From NCBI GenBank assembly GCA_002296655.1, contig DBIN01000028.1, positions 1 through 64,000 of the forward strand: 64,000 nucleotides of DNA, read 5' to 3'. A model generated the notes under the pieces. It ran no database searches and was not told the origin of the DNA. It saw only the letters and a program-made list of their open reading frames with translations. This document shows positions 8,975-19,492 of the stretch, piece by piece. Source of the DNA: Acinetobacter sp. UBA801 (GTDB taxonomy: Bacteria > Pseudomonadota > Gammaproteobacteria > Pseudomonadales > Moraxellaceae). Within the stretch, counting starts at the first letter, position 1, and each line of letters opens with the position of its first letter. A program made the position numbers and the translations under genes.

Positions 8975-11668
8975 GTGAGTACTCGTTTTATGACATCAGC
9001 TGAAATTCGTGAAGCATTTTTGCGTTACTTTGAATCGCAAGGGCATACACGTGTCGCATCGAGTTCTCTAGTACCTGCCAACGACCCAACCTTATTATTT
9101 ACCAATGCGGGTATGAACCAGTTTAAAGACTGTTTCCTAGGGCTGGAAAAACGTGATTATGTGCGCGCTGTATCGTCACAAAAATGTGTACGCGCAGGCG
9201 GTAAACACAACGATTTAGACAATGTGGGTTATACCGCACGTCACCATACTTTCTTTGAAATGTTAGGTAACTTCTCGTTTGGTGATTATTTCAAACGTGA
9301 TGCAATTAAATTTGCTTGGGAATTTCTAACAGGCGAACAATGGTTGGCGCTACCGAAAGAGCGTTTATATGCTACGGTTTATCACACCGATAATGAAGCG
9401 TTTGACATCTGGAACAAAGAAATTGGTTTAGATGCTTCTCGTATTATTCGTATTGGCGACAACAAAGGCGGTCAATATGCTTCAGATAACTTCTGGGCAA
9501 TGGGTGATACAGGTCCTTGTGGTCCTTGTTCTGAAATTTTCTATGATCATGGCGATCATATCTGGGGTGGCTTACCAGGCACGCCTGAAGAAGATGGTGA
9601 TCGTTTCATTGAAATCTGGAACAATGTATTCATGCAGTTCAACCGTACTGCGGATGGTGTACTGCACCCACTTCCAGCACCGTCTGTCGATACAGGCATG
9701 GGTTTGGAACGTATTTCCGCAGTATTGCAACATGTTAACTCAAACTACGAAATTGATCTATTCCAGCACTTACTCAAAAATGCAGCTCAGATTATTGGTT
9801 TAGACACAACTGCTCTTGAAGCAACAGCACAACAAACTGGCAAGCCTGTGGACTACCCTGCTTCGCTCAAAGTGGTTGCAGACCATGCTCGCTCTTGCTG
9901 CTTCCTGATTGCTGATGGGGTGAATCCATCGAATGAAGGTCGTGGGTATGTATTACGTCGTATTATTCGTCGTGCAGTACGTCATGGCAACAAATTAGGC
10001 GCAACAGGTTCATTCTTCCATAAAATGTTGAAGCCACTCATTGAAGTCATGGGTGATGCATATCCTGAACTTGCAGCAAATCAAGCGCGTATCGAGGCAG
10101 CATTACTGAAAGAAGAAGAACAATTTGCCAAAACCCTTGAGCAAGGTTTGAAATTGCTTGAAGGTGAATTGGCACAGCTTAAAGGGTCAGTCATTCCAGG
10201 CGAAGTAGTATTTAAACTTTATGACACTTACGGTTTCCCGACTGACTTAACAGCAGACATTGCACGTGAACGTGACTTGACCATTGACGAAGCAGGCTTT
10301 GAAGTTGAAATGGCAGCACAACGTCAACGTGCACGCGATGCAGGTAAATTTGCGGTTGATTATAACTCAATTGTAAAAGTTGAAGGCGAAACTCAATTTG
10401 ATGGCTATGACGCAACGACTGGTCAGGGTCAAATTGTGGCTATTTATAAAGATGGCGAACAAGTTGATGAAGTCGTTGAAGGCGATGAAGCTTTGATCGT
10501 ACTCAATCAAACCCCGTTCTATGCAGAAAGCGGTGGTCAGATTGGCGATACAGGTCTATTCAAAAACGAAACCGGTATTTTTGAAGTTCAAGATACCAAA
10601 AAATCTGGCGGTGCCTTTGTTCATCAAGGTATTGTTACCATGGGCAGTTTAAAAGCTGCGCAAGCGGTGGAAGCGATTGTAAAAACAGACATCCGCGAAG
10701 CAACTGCACGCAACCACTCTGCAACACACCTATTACACGCTGCCCTACGTCAAGTTTTAGGCGCACACGTACAGCAAAAAGGTTCTTTGGTTGCTTCTGA
10801 CATTTTACGTTTTGACTTTGCCAATGATCAACCTGTGTCATTTGAACAATTACAAGAAATCGAGCGTTTAGTGAATGCAGAAGTTATTGCTAATACCGCA
10901 GTTTCTACTGAATTACTGGATATTGAAGCAGCCAAAGCCAAAGGCGCAATGATGCTGTTTGGTGAAAAGTATGGCGATGAAGTTCGCGTACTTTCTATGG
11001 GTTCAATTATTGAAGATAAAAACTTCTCCATTGAACTTTGTGGCGGTATTCACGTAAAACGTACGGGCGATATTGGCTTATTCAAAATCATCTCTGAAGG
11101 TGGTGTTGCAGCTGGCGTGCGTCGTATTGAAGCGATTACAGGCAGCAAAGCCGTTGATGCCGTTCAAAAAACTGAACGTGATATCAACAGTATCAATGCT
11201 TTGTTGAAAGCACAAAAAGACCAGACTTTAGAAAAAGTGCATACATTGGTCAATACAGCATCTAGCCTTCAAAAGCAGATTGAACAGCTCAATCAAAAAT
11301 TAGCGCATTTCCAAGCAGCTGAACTTTTAAGTCAAGTACAAGAACTTGCTGGACGTACCACGCTCATTACGACTGTACAAAATATGGATGCAAAATCACT
11401 GCGTAACTTACACGACGGTGTAAAATCCAAACTCGACCAAGCAGTGATTGTACTTGCAGGTGTAGAAGGCGATAAAGTCAGCTTAATCGCTTCTGTTGCA
11501 CCAGACTTTACTGCTACGATTAAAGCAGGAGACATCATCAAATACTTAGCTACAGAACTAGGTGGTAAAGGTGGTGGTAAACCTGATTTGGCACAAGGTG
11601 GCGCGCCACTTAACGAGAACTTTGCATCGGTGATGGCAGGTTTAACTGCTTGGCTTGCGGCAAAATAA
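8975..11668 (+). CDS. alaS: Alanyl-tRNA synthetase
   Basis: Charges tRNA-Ala. Class II synthetase core at the N terminus ([40 protein letters not shown]), then an editing domain with zinc-binding [11 protein letters not shown] and [13 protein letters not shown], then a C-terminal oligomerisation/C-Ala domain. With GTG at 8975 it has 897 residues, close to the E. coli enzyme (876). That start has GGAG ten bases upstream; an in-frame ATG at 8990 is the alternative and lacks a good ribosome site. The gene heads an alaS-lysC-csrA string also known from Pseudomonas, and an intergenic hairpin separates it from lysC. Confidence 0.97.
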   Translation: MSTRFMTSAEIREAFLRYFESQGHTRVASSSLVPANDPTLLFTNAGMNQFKDCFLGLEKRDYVRAVSSQKCVRAGGKHNDLDNVGYTARHHTFFEMLGNFSFGDYFKRDAIKFAWEFLTGEQWLALPKERLYATVYHTDNEAFDIWNKEIGLDASRIIRIGDNKGGQYASDNFWAMGDTGPCGPCSEIFYDHGDHIWGGLPGTPEEDGDRFIEIWNNVFMQFNRTADGVLHPLPAPSVDTGMGLERISAVLQHVNSNYEIDLFQHLLKNAAQIIGLDTTALEATAQQTGKPVDYPASLKVVADHARSCCFLIADGVNPSNEGRGYVLRRIIRRAVRHGNKLGATGSFFHKMLKPLIEVMGDAYPELAANQARIEAALLKEEEQFAKTLEQGLKLLEGELAQLKGSVIPGEVVFKLYDTYGFPTDLTADIARERDLTIDEAGFEVEMAAQRQRARDAGKFAVDYNSIVKVEGETQFDGYDATTGQGQIVAIYKDGEQVDEVVEGDEALIVLNQTPFYAESGGQIGDTGLFKNETGIFEVQDTKKSGGAFVHQGIVTMGSLKAAQAVEAIVKTDIREATARNHSATHLLHAALRQVLGAHVQQKGSLVASDILRFDFANDQPVSFEQLQEIERLVNAEVIANTAVSTELLDIEAAKAKGAMMLFGEKYGDEVRVLSMGSIIEDKNFSIELCGGIHVKRTGDIGLFKIISEGGVAAGVRRIEAITGSKAVDAVQKTERDINSINALLKAQKDQTLEKVHTLVNTASSLQKQIEQLNQKLAHFQAAELLSQVQELAGRTTLITTVQNMDAKSLRNLHDGVKSKLDQAVIVLAGVEGDKVSLIASVAPDFTATIKAGDIIKYLATELGGKGGGKPDLAQGGAPLNENFASVMAGLTAWLAAK

Positions 11669-11686
11669 TCTCACTTTTTGTGTAAC

Positions 11687-11714
11687 TGACCCTGAGCAGG
11701 TAAATTCAGGGTCA
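11687..11714 (+). other. Intergenic stem-loop between alaS and lysC
   Basis: Perfect 9-bp stem TGACCCTGA (11687-11695) with its complement (11706-11714) and a 10-nt loop, 20 bp before lysC. No T run follows, so it is a poor terminator. It may be a processing or partial attenuation site. It is too small for a lysine riboswitch. Confidence 0.55.
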
Positions 11715-11733
11715 TGGCTTATATGGAACAACT

Positions 11734-13014
11734 ATGGCACTAATCGTTCAAAAATATGGCGGTACCTCAATGGGTACTCCCGAGCGCATTTTAAATGTTG
11801 CTCGTCGTGTGAAGCGCTGGCATGATCATGGCCACAAAATAGTGGTTGTCGTTTCTGCCATGAGTGGCGAAACCAATCGCCTACTCGCTCTCGCGAAAGC
11901 CATTACCGAAACCCCTGATCCGCGTGAATTAGACCAAATGGTGTCTACAGGCGAACAGGTAACGATTTCGATGTTAGCGATGGCGCTTAATTCTATTGGC
12001 GTTGCGGCAAAATCACTAACTGGTCGCCAAGTTGGTATTCAAACTGACAGCGCATTTACCAAAGCACGTATTGAATCAATCAATACCGATGTATTGACTG
12101 AAAACCTAGATGCAGGTCGTGTAATTGTGGTTGCCGGTTTCCAAGGTTTTGATGCCGAAGGTAACACCACTACTTTAGGTCGTGGTGGTTCTGATACTTC
12201 TGGCGTTGCACTTGCTGCTGCATTGAAAGCTGATGAATGTCAAATTTATACTGACGTAGATGGCGTTTACACCACAGACCCACGCGTCGCACCAAAAGCT
12301 AAAAAAGTAGATCGTATTTCTTTTGAAGAAATGCTAGAAATGGCGTCTTTAGGTTCTAAAGTATTGCAAATTCGTGCAGTTGAATTTGCAGGTAAATACC
12401 AAGTACCTTTACGTGTATTATCAAGTTTTGATAATGACGATGATGGCGCATTCGACGAAGATTTTAAACAAAATGTCGGCACACTCATTACTACTGAATT
12501 GGAAGACAACATGGAACAACCTATCATCTCAGGTATCGCGTTTAACCGTGACGAAGCAAAATTAACTATTTTAGGTGTGCCTGACGAGCCAGGTATTGCA
12601 TCTAAAATCTTGTCACCTATCGGCGCTGCCAATGTTGAAGTCGACATGATCATCCAAAACGTAGAAGAAGATGGTACAACTGACTTTACCTTTACTGTAA
12701 ACCGTGGCGAGCTTGCCAAAGCAAAATCAATTCTTGAAGCAACTGCAAAAGAAATTGGTGCGCGTGAAGTGGCTACACGTGACGACATTGTAAAAGTATC
12801 CATCGTAGGCGTAGGTATGCGTTCACATGCGGGTGTTGCAAGCAAAATGTTTACCGCCCTTGCTGATGAAGGCATTAACATTCTTATGATTTCTACCTCT
12901 GAAATTAAAATTTCAGTAATCATTGAAGAAAACTACCTAGAGCTTGCAGTTCGTACTTTACACACTGTATTTGGTCTAGATCGTGAAAGCGGAGAGTCTA
13001 GCGCACGCGCTTAA
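11734..13014 (+). CDS. lysC: Aspartate kinase
   Basis: Phosphorylates aspartate, the entry step to lysine, threonine, methionine and diaminopimelate. 426 residues: an amino-acid-kinase domain (KYGGTSMGTPERI at the N terminus, GFQGFDAEGNTTTLGRGGSDTSG near 140-165, TDVDGVYTTDPR) followed by two C-terminal ACT domains (about 270-410) that usually mediate feedback inhibition. The length and layout match the monofunctional Pseudomonas-type enzyme. In this family an internal start can give a separate small beta subunit; several in-frame ATG codons near residues 245-255 exist but I see no decisive ribosome site. It ends with a strong hairpin terminator upstream of csrA. Confidence 0.97.
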   Translation: MALIVQKYGGTSMGTPERILNVARRVKRWHDHGHKIVVVVSAMSGETNRLLALAKAITETPDPRELDQMVSTGEQVTISMLAMALNSIGVAAKSLTGRQVGIQTDSAFTKARIESINTDVLTENLDAGRVIVVAGFQGFDAEGNTTTLGRGGSDTSGVALAAALKADECQIYTDVDGVYTTDPRVAPKAKKVDRISFEEMLEMASLGSKVLQIRAVEFAGKYQVPLRVLSSFDNDDDGAFDEDFKQNVGTLITTELEDNMEQPIISGIAFNRDEAKLTILGVPDEPGIASKILSPIGAANVEVDMIIQNVEEDGTTDFTFTVNRGELAKAKSILEATAKEIGAREVATRDDIVKVSIVGVGMRSHAGVASKMFTALADEGINILMISTSEIKISVIIEENYLELAVRTLHTVFGLDRESGESSARA

Positions 13015-13022
13015 TGCGTCCC

Positions 13023-13046
13023 TGTCAGAAAATGTAATTGTCTGAC
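13023..13046 (+). other. Stem-loop just after lysC
   Basis: 7-bp stem TGTCAGA / TCTGACA beginning nine bases after the lysC stop codon, followed by a weak T run. It is the first of two tandem hairpins; the second (13074-13105) is the likely terminator. Confidence 0.5.
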
Positions 13047-13073
13047 AAATTTTGCGAAAAAGTACAAAAAATT

Positions 13074-13105
13074 AGAGCCACTATAGTTTTTTTTATAGTG
13101 GCTCT
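13074..13105 (+). terminator. Strong hairpin after lysC
   Basis: Perfect 12-bp stem 13074-13085 with 13094-13105 and an eight-base loop rich in T. It is symmetric and ends with few T residues, but it is the best candidate for ending the alaS-lysC transcript before csrA. Confidence 0.6.
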
Positions 13106-13154
13106 GTTATATTGAGCAACATGCTTTCATAAATTTTGGCAACGCTGTATCTTA

Positions 13155-13160
13155 TATAAT
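13155..13160 (+). promoter_or_regulatory. Probable -10 element for csrA
   Basis: TATAAT at 13155-13160 inside a T/A-rich stretch, about 105 bp before the csrA start codon. The -35 region (around 13134-13139, TTTTGG, 15-bp spacing) is poor. The implied leader of about 100 nt is long enough for post-transcriptional control. Confidence 0.4.
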
Positions 13161-13264
13161 AAATAATGATACGTTCCGTTAAAATTTACTGGTTTTTATT
13201 TGGTTGTAGCTTTTTAATTGCTTTAAAAATCAATGCAGGTTTAGCATTTTGCAAGGAGATAAAC

Positions 13265-13519
13265 ATGCTGATTCTCACCCGACGCGTCGGAGAAACATTA
13301 ATGATTGGGGACCAAGTTAGCGTGACTGTGCTTGGTGTCAAAGGTAACCAGGTTCGTATTGGTGTAAATGCGCCAAAAGAAGTATCGGTTCATCGTGAAG
13401 AAATCTATCAACGTATTCAACACGAGCGTGCCATGCATGAGCATTTGCAACACTTAGATCAAGATTATCAACCATCATTTGAAGAAGATAACTACTCGCA
13501 AAATGACTTTAATCGTTAA
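13265..13519 (+). CDS. csrA: Carbon storage regulator (RNA-binding)
   Basis: Homodimeric post-transcriptional regulator that binds GGA motifs in mRNA leaders and is itself titrated by small RNAs. The N terminus [16 protein letters not shown] and the segment [15 protein letters not shown] are the typical CsrA/RsmA sequence. A clear AAGGAGA ribosome site sits just before the ATG at 13265; the reading frame is open further upstream to 13166 but that part is not CsrA-like. The 84-residue product is longer than E. coli CsrA (61) by an acidic, Asn- and Gln-rich tail ending in [13 protein letters not shown]; such an extended tail is typical for Acinetobacter and Moraxella. It lies after alaS-lysC. 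Confidence 0.96.
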   Translation: MLILTRRVGETLMIGDQVSVTVLGVKGNQVRIGVNAPKEVSVHREEIYQRIQHERAMHEHLQHLDQDYQPSFEEDNYSQNDFNR

Positions 13520-13540
13520 ACGTTTAAGGTAATTGAATAT

Positions 13541-13570
13541 AAAGCGGCTCATTTGCCGCTTTAAATTTTT
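13541..13570 (+). terminator. Terminator of csrA
   Basis: 8-bp stem AAAGCGGC / GCCGCTTT with a TCATTT loop, followed by an AT-rich stretch ending in TTTTT, 20 bp after csrA. Confidence 0.8.
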
Positions 13571-13681
13571 CTGCTGAATGCTTTTTTAAAACTTGCCCCA
13601 TTTCGATGTTGCTCGCTGATTCTGATTATGTACAGGATGTTTTACCTACAACTCAGCAATAGTTTTACATGAAAATTAATG

Positions 13682-14260
13682 TTATTTTTCCATCAATTCT
13701 AAAGCCTTTCGCACAGGTGCAAAACTTCGTCGATGTGCCGAAATCACACCATGCTGTGCAATCGCTTCAAAATGTGCTTTGGTTGGGTAACCTTTGTGTT
13801 TAGCAAAACCAAATTGTGGAAATGCTTGGTCAAGCAACACCATTTCACGATCTCGCGCCACTTTGGCTAAAATACTGGCTGCCGAAATCTCTGCATGTAA
13901 TGCATCTCCCCCCACAACTGCATCACACGACATTGCTAAACCTTGCGGAATTTTATTGCCATCGACCAAGACATGCTCAGGTTGAATAGACAAAGCTTCT
14001 ACCGCACGACGCATCGCCAATAACGACGCTTGCAAAATATTCACTTCATCAATTTCGGCTGCAGATGCTTCTGCAATTGCCCAAGCTAAAGCCTTTTCCT
14101 GAATTTCATAAAACAACTTTTCACGCTTTTTTTCTGTCAATTTTTTAGAGTCATTTAAACCTTCAATCGGGTTATTCGGATCTAAAATAACTGCCGCGGC
14201 AACAACAGAACCTACTAAAGGCCCACGGCCTGCTTCATCAACACCCGCAATTTTCATCAT
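13682..14260 (-). CDS. rnhB: Ribonuclease HII
   Basis: Removes ribonucleotides embedded in DNA. 192 residues, normal length. The acidic active site is visible: [14 protein letters not shown] at the N terminus supplies Asp and Glu, and [11 protein letters not shown] and [20 protein letters not shown] supply the later acidic residues and the conserved helix. Two adjacent ATG codons (14260 and 14257) can serve as start. It stands alone, convergent with csrA, and lies downstream of a terminator belonging to the lipoprotein gene. Confidence 0.96.
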   Translation of the reverse strand: MMKIAGVDEAGRGPLVGSVVAAAVILDPNNPIEGLNDSKKLTEKKREKLFYEIQEKALAWAIAEASAAEIDEVNILQASLLAMRRAVEALSIQPEHVLVDGNKIPQGLAMSCDAVVGGDALHAEISAASILAKVARDREMVLLDQAFPQFGFAKHKGYPTKAHFEAIAQHGVISAHRRSFAPVRKALELMEK

Positions 14261-14270
14261 CTTTTTCCTA

Positions 14271-14294
14271 AAAAAAGGCTGAAATATTCAGCCT
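14271..14294 (-). terminator. Terminator of the Thr-rich lipoprotein gene
   Basis: 8-bp stem around an ATA loop (14276-14294), followed on the minus strand by six T residues, 55 bp after the stop codon of the gene at 14350. Confidence 0.8.
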
Positions 14295-14349
14295 ATCTCA
14301 CAATGCGCGTCATCATGCACCCTTTTTTAATTGTACAGAGTCACTAAAC

Positions 14350-14736
14350 TTATCTTACTGCTTCTGCCACACATGCATTAATGGTTCTTGATACCGCGTT
14401 GCTCACAATCGTTGCACGGGCAGCAGGGTCAATTGCTGCTGTGGCTAAATCTACTGCAGTCACGTTTTGTGGTGCTTTTTCACTGACACAGCCACAAATT
14501 TCAGCTTGAACATTTTGCTTTTGCGTTGTTGTCATCACACGTGTCGCAGTGTGCCATGCAGGAATGTTATTTAATTCAGTCACACACTTGGCATTAATTG
14601 CAATTTTAATAGCCGTCATACCCAATTGTTGAGTTGCTGTCGGTGCAGTTGTCGTTCCTGTAGTAGTACCTGTAGTTGTGGTACATGCAGATAAAGCCAA
14701 AGCGATAGGTGCCAATACAGCGAGTAGTTTTTTCAT
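14350..14736 (-). CDS. Small Thr-rich lipoprotein, unknown function
   Basis: 128 residues. A lipoprotein signal peptide ends in lipobox LSAC (Cys at about residue 18), then a low-complexity Thr/Gly linker, then a compact domain of about 95 residues with four cysteines (NAKCVTEL, EICGCVSE, INACVAEA), likely disulfide-bonded in the periplasm. The arrangement of these cysteines, and the use of Ala/Thr-rich helices between them, do not match a family I know. The ribosome site GGAAAT precedes the ATG. It is flanked by its own terminator and stands alone. Confidence 0.75.
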   Translation of the reverse strand: MKKLLAVLAPIALALSACTTTTGTTTGTTTAPTATQQLGMTAIKIAINAKCVTELNNIPAWHTATRVMTTTQKQNVQAEICGCVSEKAPQNVTAVDLATAAIDPAARATIVSNAVSRTINACVAEAVR

Positions 14737-14968
14737 GGATATTTCCTGTATTTAATATTCAAGTCATTTGGATGAAACAATGCCGCTATTGTGCCTAAAC
14801 TTGTTTGGCGAAGGAATAGCTTTTTGCAATTTCTACATTCATGTGCCTAGTCTTAATAAGAACTTTATTTTTTTCAGCATTGCAGATTTTCAACACTCTG
14901 TTGCAGGTAGATACTTTTACCACATGCGGTTGTATAGCATGCAAGCATCCATTAGCCTGAAAAACAAC

Positions 14969-15518
14969 ATGAACAGTTCTCACTCATATTACACCCGTAC
15001 CGCAGAATTTTTACATTTGCTCATGGCGATTATTTTTATTGCCGCATGGGTAATCGATTTTTTAATGGCAACTTTATAAGCCATGAAGCCGATGACAGCT
15101 TCAAAGTTGATGTGATTACCCTGCATAAAATATCGCTACACCAATTATAGTTTATGGGTGATTCGCTTATTTTGGCGTTATACCCACCCTGTACCGCAAT
15201 TGCCTGACAGTATGTCATCTTTGATGAAAACATAAGCGCATTTGTGACATTTGGGTCTGTTTTTTATGCTGCTTGCGATTCCAATTACGGGCTGTTTAGT
15301 TGGAGAGTGGGGGGAAACTTGTGCATGTGCTGTATTTATTTGAAATTCCAGCATGGGTGGATAAGAACCCATAACTATTAACAATTGTTAAACCTGTGCA
15401 TACTTATTTGTCTTGGTTTGCAGGGGCAATGCTGGTTGAGCATGTATTTGCCGCACTCAAACATCACTATATAGATAAAGAGGATGTATTGCGTAGTATG
15501 ACGCAGCAAGGTAAATAA
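14969..15518 (+). pseudogene. Decayed cytochrome b561 gene
   Basis: Pieces of a di-haem cytochrome b561 can be read in order on the plus strand but in shifting frames. The start gives YYTRTAEFLHLLMAIIFIAA and ends in a stop at 15079. Then come VITLHK (about 15111-15128), LWVIRLFWRYTHPVPQLP and MLLAIPITGCLVGEWG in another frame with stops between, and finally AMLVEHVFAALKHHY running to RSMTQQGK and a TAA at 15516-15518. These match the family's N terminus, the W-R-x-T-H-P-x-P-x-L-P loop, the third helix and the last haem-binding helix. Several frameshifts and stop codons make it non-functional. An intact but different cytochrome b561-family gene is at 52230-52862. Confidence 0.85.
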
Positions 15519-15561
15519 TTTTAAAAACTTGAATTTAAAGCGACTTAAATTGTTCTCCCAC

Positions 15562-15590
15562 AAGCAGCAGCTTAAATTAAGCTGCTGCTT
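15562..15590. terminator. Large symmetric stem-loop between pseudogene and adenine deaminase
   Basis: 14-bp perfect inverted repeat, 15562-15575 with 15577-15590, in the space between the convergent cytochrome b561 remnant and the deaminase gene. T runs are short on both sides; it probably acts as a shared 3' end. Confidence 0.5.
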
Positions 15591-15622
15591 TGTAATCTAA
15601 GCGAATCTGAATTCAGTTTAAC

Positions 15623-18044
<2,422 letters not shown>

Positions 18045-18461
18045 GACCTAGCCCCTGTAAATAAACTGAGTTTGTAGCATGACTCAATTTTAAGTCAGCA
18101 CTTAAAACCTGTGTCAGTTGCAACAATAGATTTGCCCAATGAGCATGTAAAATCACAAAAAGGATAAACTTAATTTACAATCAATCATTTGATTTTATCA
18201 AAATCAAAATTTCGGAATGCTAAATAAAAAAGCCGCATAAATTTTTATGCAGCTTTGTTCATCTTTTTTCACTTCAGTCACACTCAAAAATAATGCAATT
18301 GAGTTGTGATAAAGCAGTTTCAATTGGCAAATTATACCATAGGGATTTTTTTTAAATTCTAGTTTTTTTTGAATTAAAGATAAAATTTTACGTTTATGTG
18401 AACCAAACAAAAGTGTGATAAATAAGACAATCACTAAACATCATGTTAGAAATTTCTACAT
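18045..18461. other. Intergenic region upstream of the purine permease
   Basis: About 415 bp. It contains a terminator (18228-18256) for the short gene at 18462-18641 and should hold the permease promoter. An open frame of 76 codons on the minus strand (18204-18434) runs through the terminator, has no ribosome site and looks random. Confidence 0.5.
18228..18256 (-). terminator. Intrinsic terminator upstream of the permease
   Basis: About 12-bp stem AAAGCTGCATAA / TTATGCGGCTTT (one mismatch or wobble) with a short loop and a T run on the minus strand. It is the first terminator after the 59-residue membrane protein gene. Confidence 0.75.
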
Positions 18462-18641
18462 TTATTCTGTGACTTGCAAAATCTGTGGTGTAGCCGCTTC
18501 TGTTTTTTCAAGCGATAAATTTGCAGATTCAGTCAAAACTTGGTTCAGTTCTGCCTGCTTTCTCGTTTCCTCTTCCAAGTAAACGAGATAACCTAATAAA
18601 ACGACCAACACCACCAGAGCTGGTACAAGAATGTGTTTCAT
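18462..18641 (-). CDS. Small single-pass membrane protein, 59 residues
   Basis: A short gene read directly from the minus strand. It encodes MKHILVPALVVLVVLLGYLV followed by a charged, helical, Glu-rich tail (YLEEETRKQAELNQVL, then NLSLEKTEAA) and ends LQVTE. One hydrophobic helix at residues 4-21 is followed by a soluble segment that could be periplasmic or cytoplasmic. The order of hydrophobic then amphipathic segments and the normal codon choice argue that it is real. The ribosome site is weak (AAAAGTAAATGAC before the ATG). It is followed by a terminator about 200 bp further on. Function unknown. Confidence 0.55.
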   Translation of the reverse strand: MKHILVPALVVLVVLLGYLVYLEEETRKQAELNQVLTESANLSLEKTEAATPQILQVTE

Positions 18642-18757
18642 GTCATTTACTTTTATTAAACAATTTTAATACATAGTAGCAAAAATTAAGCGTGGTGTAA
18701 CTCTTAATGCACCCAAATCACAATTTGTACTTCAGCCATCAAACTCAATCGATCCTA

Positions 18758-19069
18758 TTAAGCCATTGTATGAATGGTATTTTTAAAACGCTGCCAAGAT
18801 ACATAGAAAAATGTTGTTGCAATTTCGATTAACCATAGAAACGAAAGGCCTGCTCACATCCAATCCGCATTTCGATATAAAATTGCTTAAGCCAATGTTA
18901 CAAAATGCGTTGTCGGTGCAATCAGCATGATATTTTGAATGGTTTCTAGCATGCTTTTGCGTGGTGTACTTGCCCCAGATAGCATTTGCAAGGGAATCAT
19001 AATAAGCATCATCAACCAATTGAATTGCGGCATCGATCTAGACACTGTTGGCATATATATGTATTGAGA
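18758..19069 (-). pseudogene. C-terminal remnant of a YhhJ-like ABC transporter permease gene
   Basis: In a single minus-strand frame the sequence reads RSMPQF, IPLQMLSGASTPRKSML, APTTHFVTLA, stop, AILYRNADWM, stop, AGLSFLWL..., and ends QRFKNTIHTMA followed by TAA at 18758-18760. This matches the end of E. coli YhhJ (RSMPQ, LPLQMLSGGSTPRESMP, MPTTHFVSLAQAILYRGAG, RFRKTIGTMA) almost column for column. Two in-frame stops (TAA where Gln is expected and TGA seven to ten residues later) kill it, and upstream of about 19069 the homology stops. About 105 of the roughly 375 codons remain. Its former partner (a YhiI/RbbA-like gene) is not seen nearby. Confidence 0.85.
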
Positions 19070-19332
19070 TTAGTGTAAATGTGTAAATATAATTGTTCAA
19101 AAATGTAGCCTATGTATTGCTTTGATAAATCAAAAAAATAGATGTATCTACACCAAAAAGTTTTAGACATTATTACGGCTGAGCTGAACTCCCAATTAAT
19201 GCGTGTCCTAGAAAATGAAGTGTAATTAATGTAACACGCCTGTTAGCTACCCTTAGTTATAATTTTAAATTTAAATCACTAACCAATCAACACAGTAGAA
19301 ATACTTAACTCCTCAAAAATACCATAAAATGA

Positions 19333-19358
19333 AAAGCCCATCTAATAAGATGGGCTTT
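19333..19358 (-). terminator. Terminator of tRNA-Val
   Basis: 11-bp perfect stem AAAGCCCATCT / AGATGGGCTTT with an AATA-type loop, 26 bp downstream of the tRNA gene on its transcribed strand. Confidence 0.8.
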
Positions 19359-19383
19359 AAATCACTGATTACTCAGTAAATAT

Positions 19384-19460
19384 TGGTAGGCATATCCAGA
19401 CTCGAACTGGAGACCTCTACGATGTCAACGTAGCGCTCTAACCAACTGAGCTATACGCCT
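19384..19460 (-). tRNA. tRNA-Val (anticodon GAC)
   Basis: A complete cloverleaf on the minus strand: acceptor stem AGGCGTA pairs with TATGCCT, the D-loop segment is AGCTCAGTTGGTTAGAGC, and the anticodon stem CTACG/CGTAG encloses loop TTGACAT with anticodon GAC. The T-arm is CCAGTTCGAGTCTGG. The discriminator is A and the 3' CCA is encoded (19384-19386). 77 nt with CCA. Confidence 0.95.
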
Positions 19461-19492
19461 AAAGTGTTTCGCATCATATTCAGTTTTGATTT

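Noticed and set aside
11669..11733. Possible lysine riboswitch before lysC
   Set aside because: Only 65 bp separate alaS and lysC; a lysine riboswitch needs about 170-200 nt, and only one small hairpin is present.
12267..12923. Long minus-strand open frame inside lysC (218 codons)
   Set aside because: It lies entirely inside lysC on the other strand, is Ser- and Thr-rich in the way antisense frames of coding DNA are, and has no ribosome site.
13166..13264. N-terminal extension of the csrA reading frame
   Set aside because: A strong ribosome site sits before the ATG at 13265, the CsrA fold begins there, and the upstream residues overlap the promoter area.
18204..18434. Minus-strand open frame of 76 codons upstream of the purine permease
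   Set aside because: It passes through the terminator at 18228-18256, is Lys, Ile and Phe rich as expected from AT-rich DNA, and has no ribosome site.
18783..19019. Minus-strand frame of 78 codons near the YhhJ remnant
   Set aside because: It is in another frame from the recognisable YhhJ sequence and has no homology that I can see; the remnant explains this DNA better.
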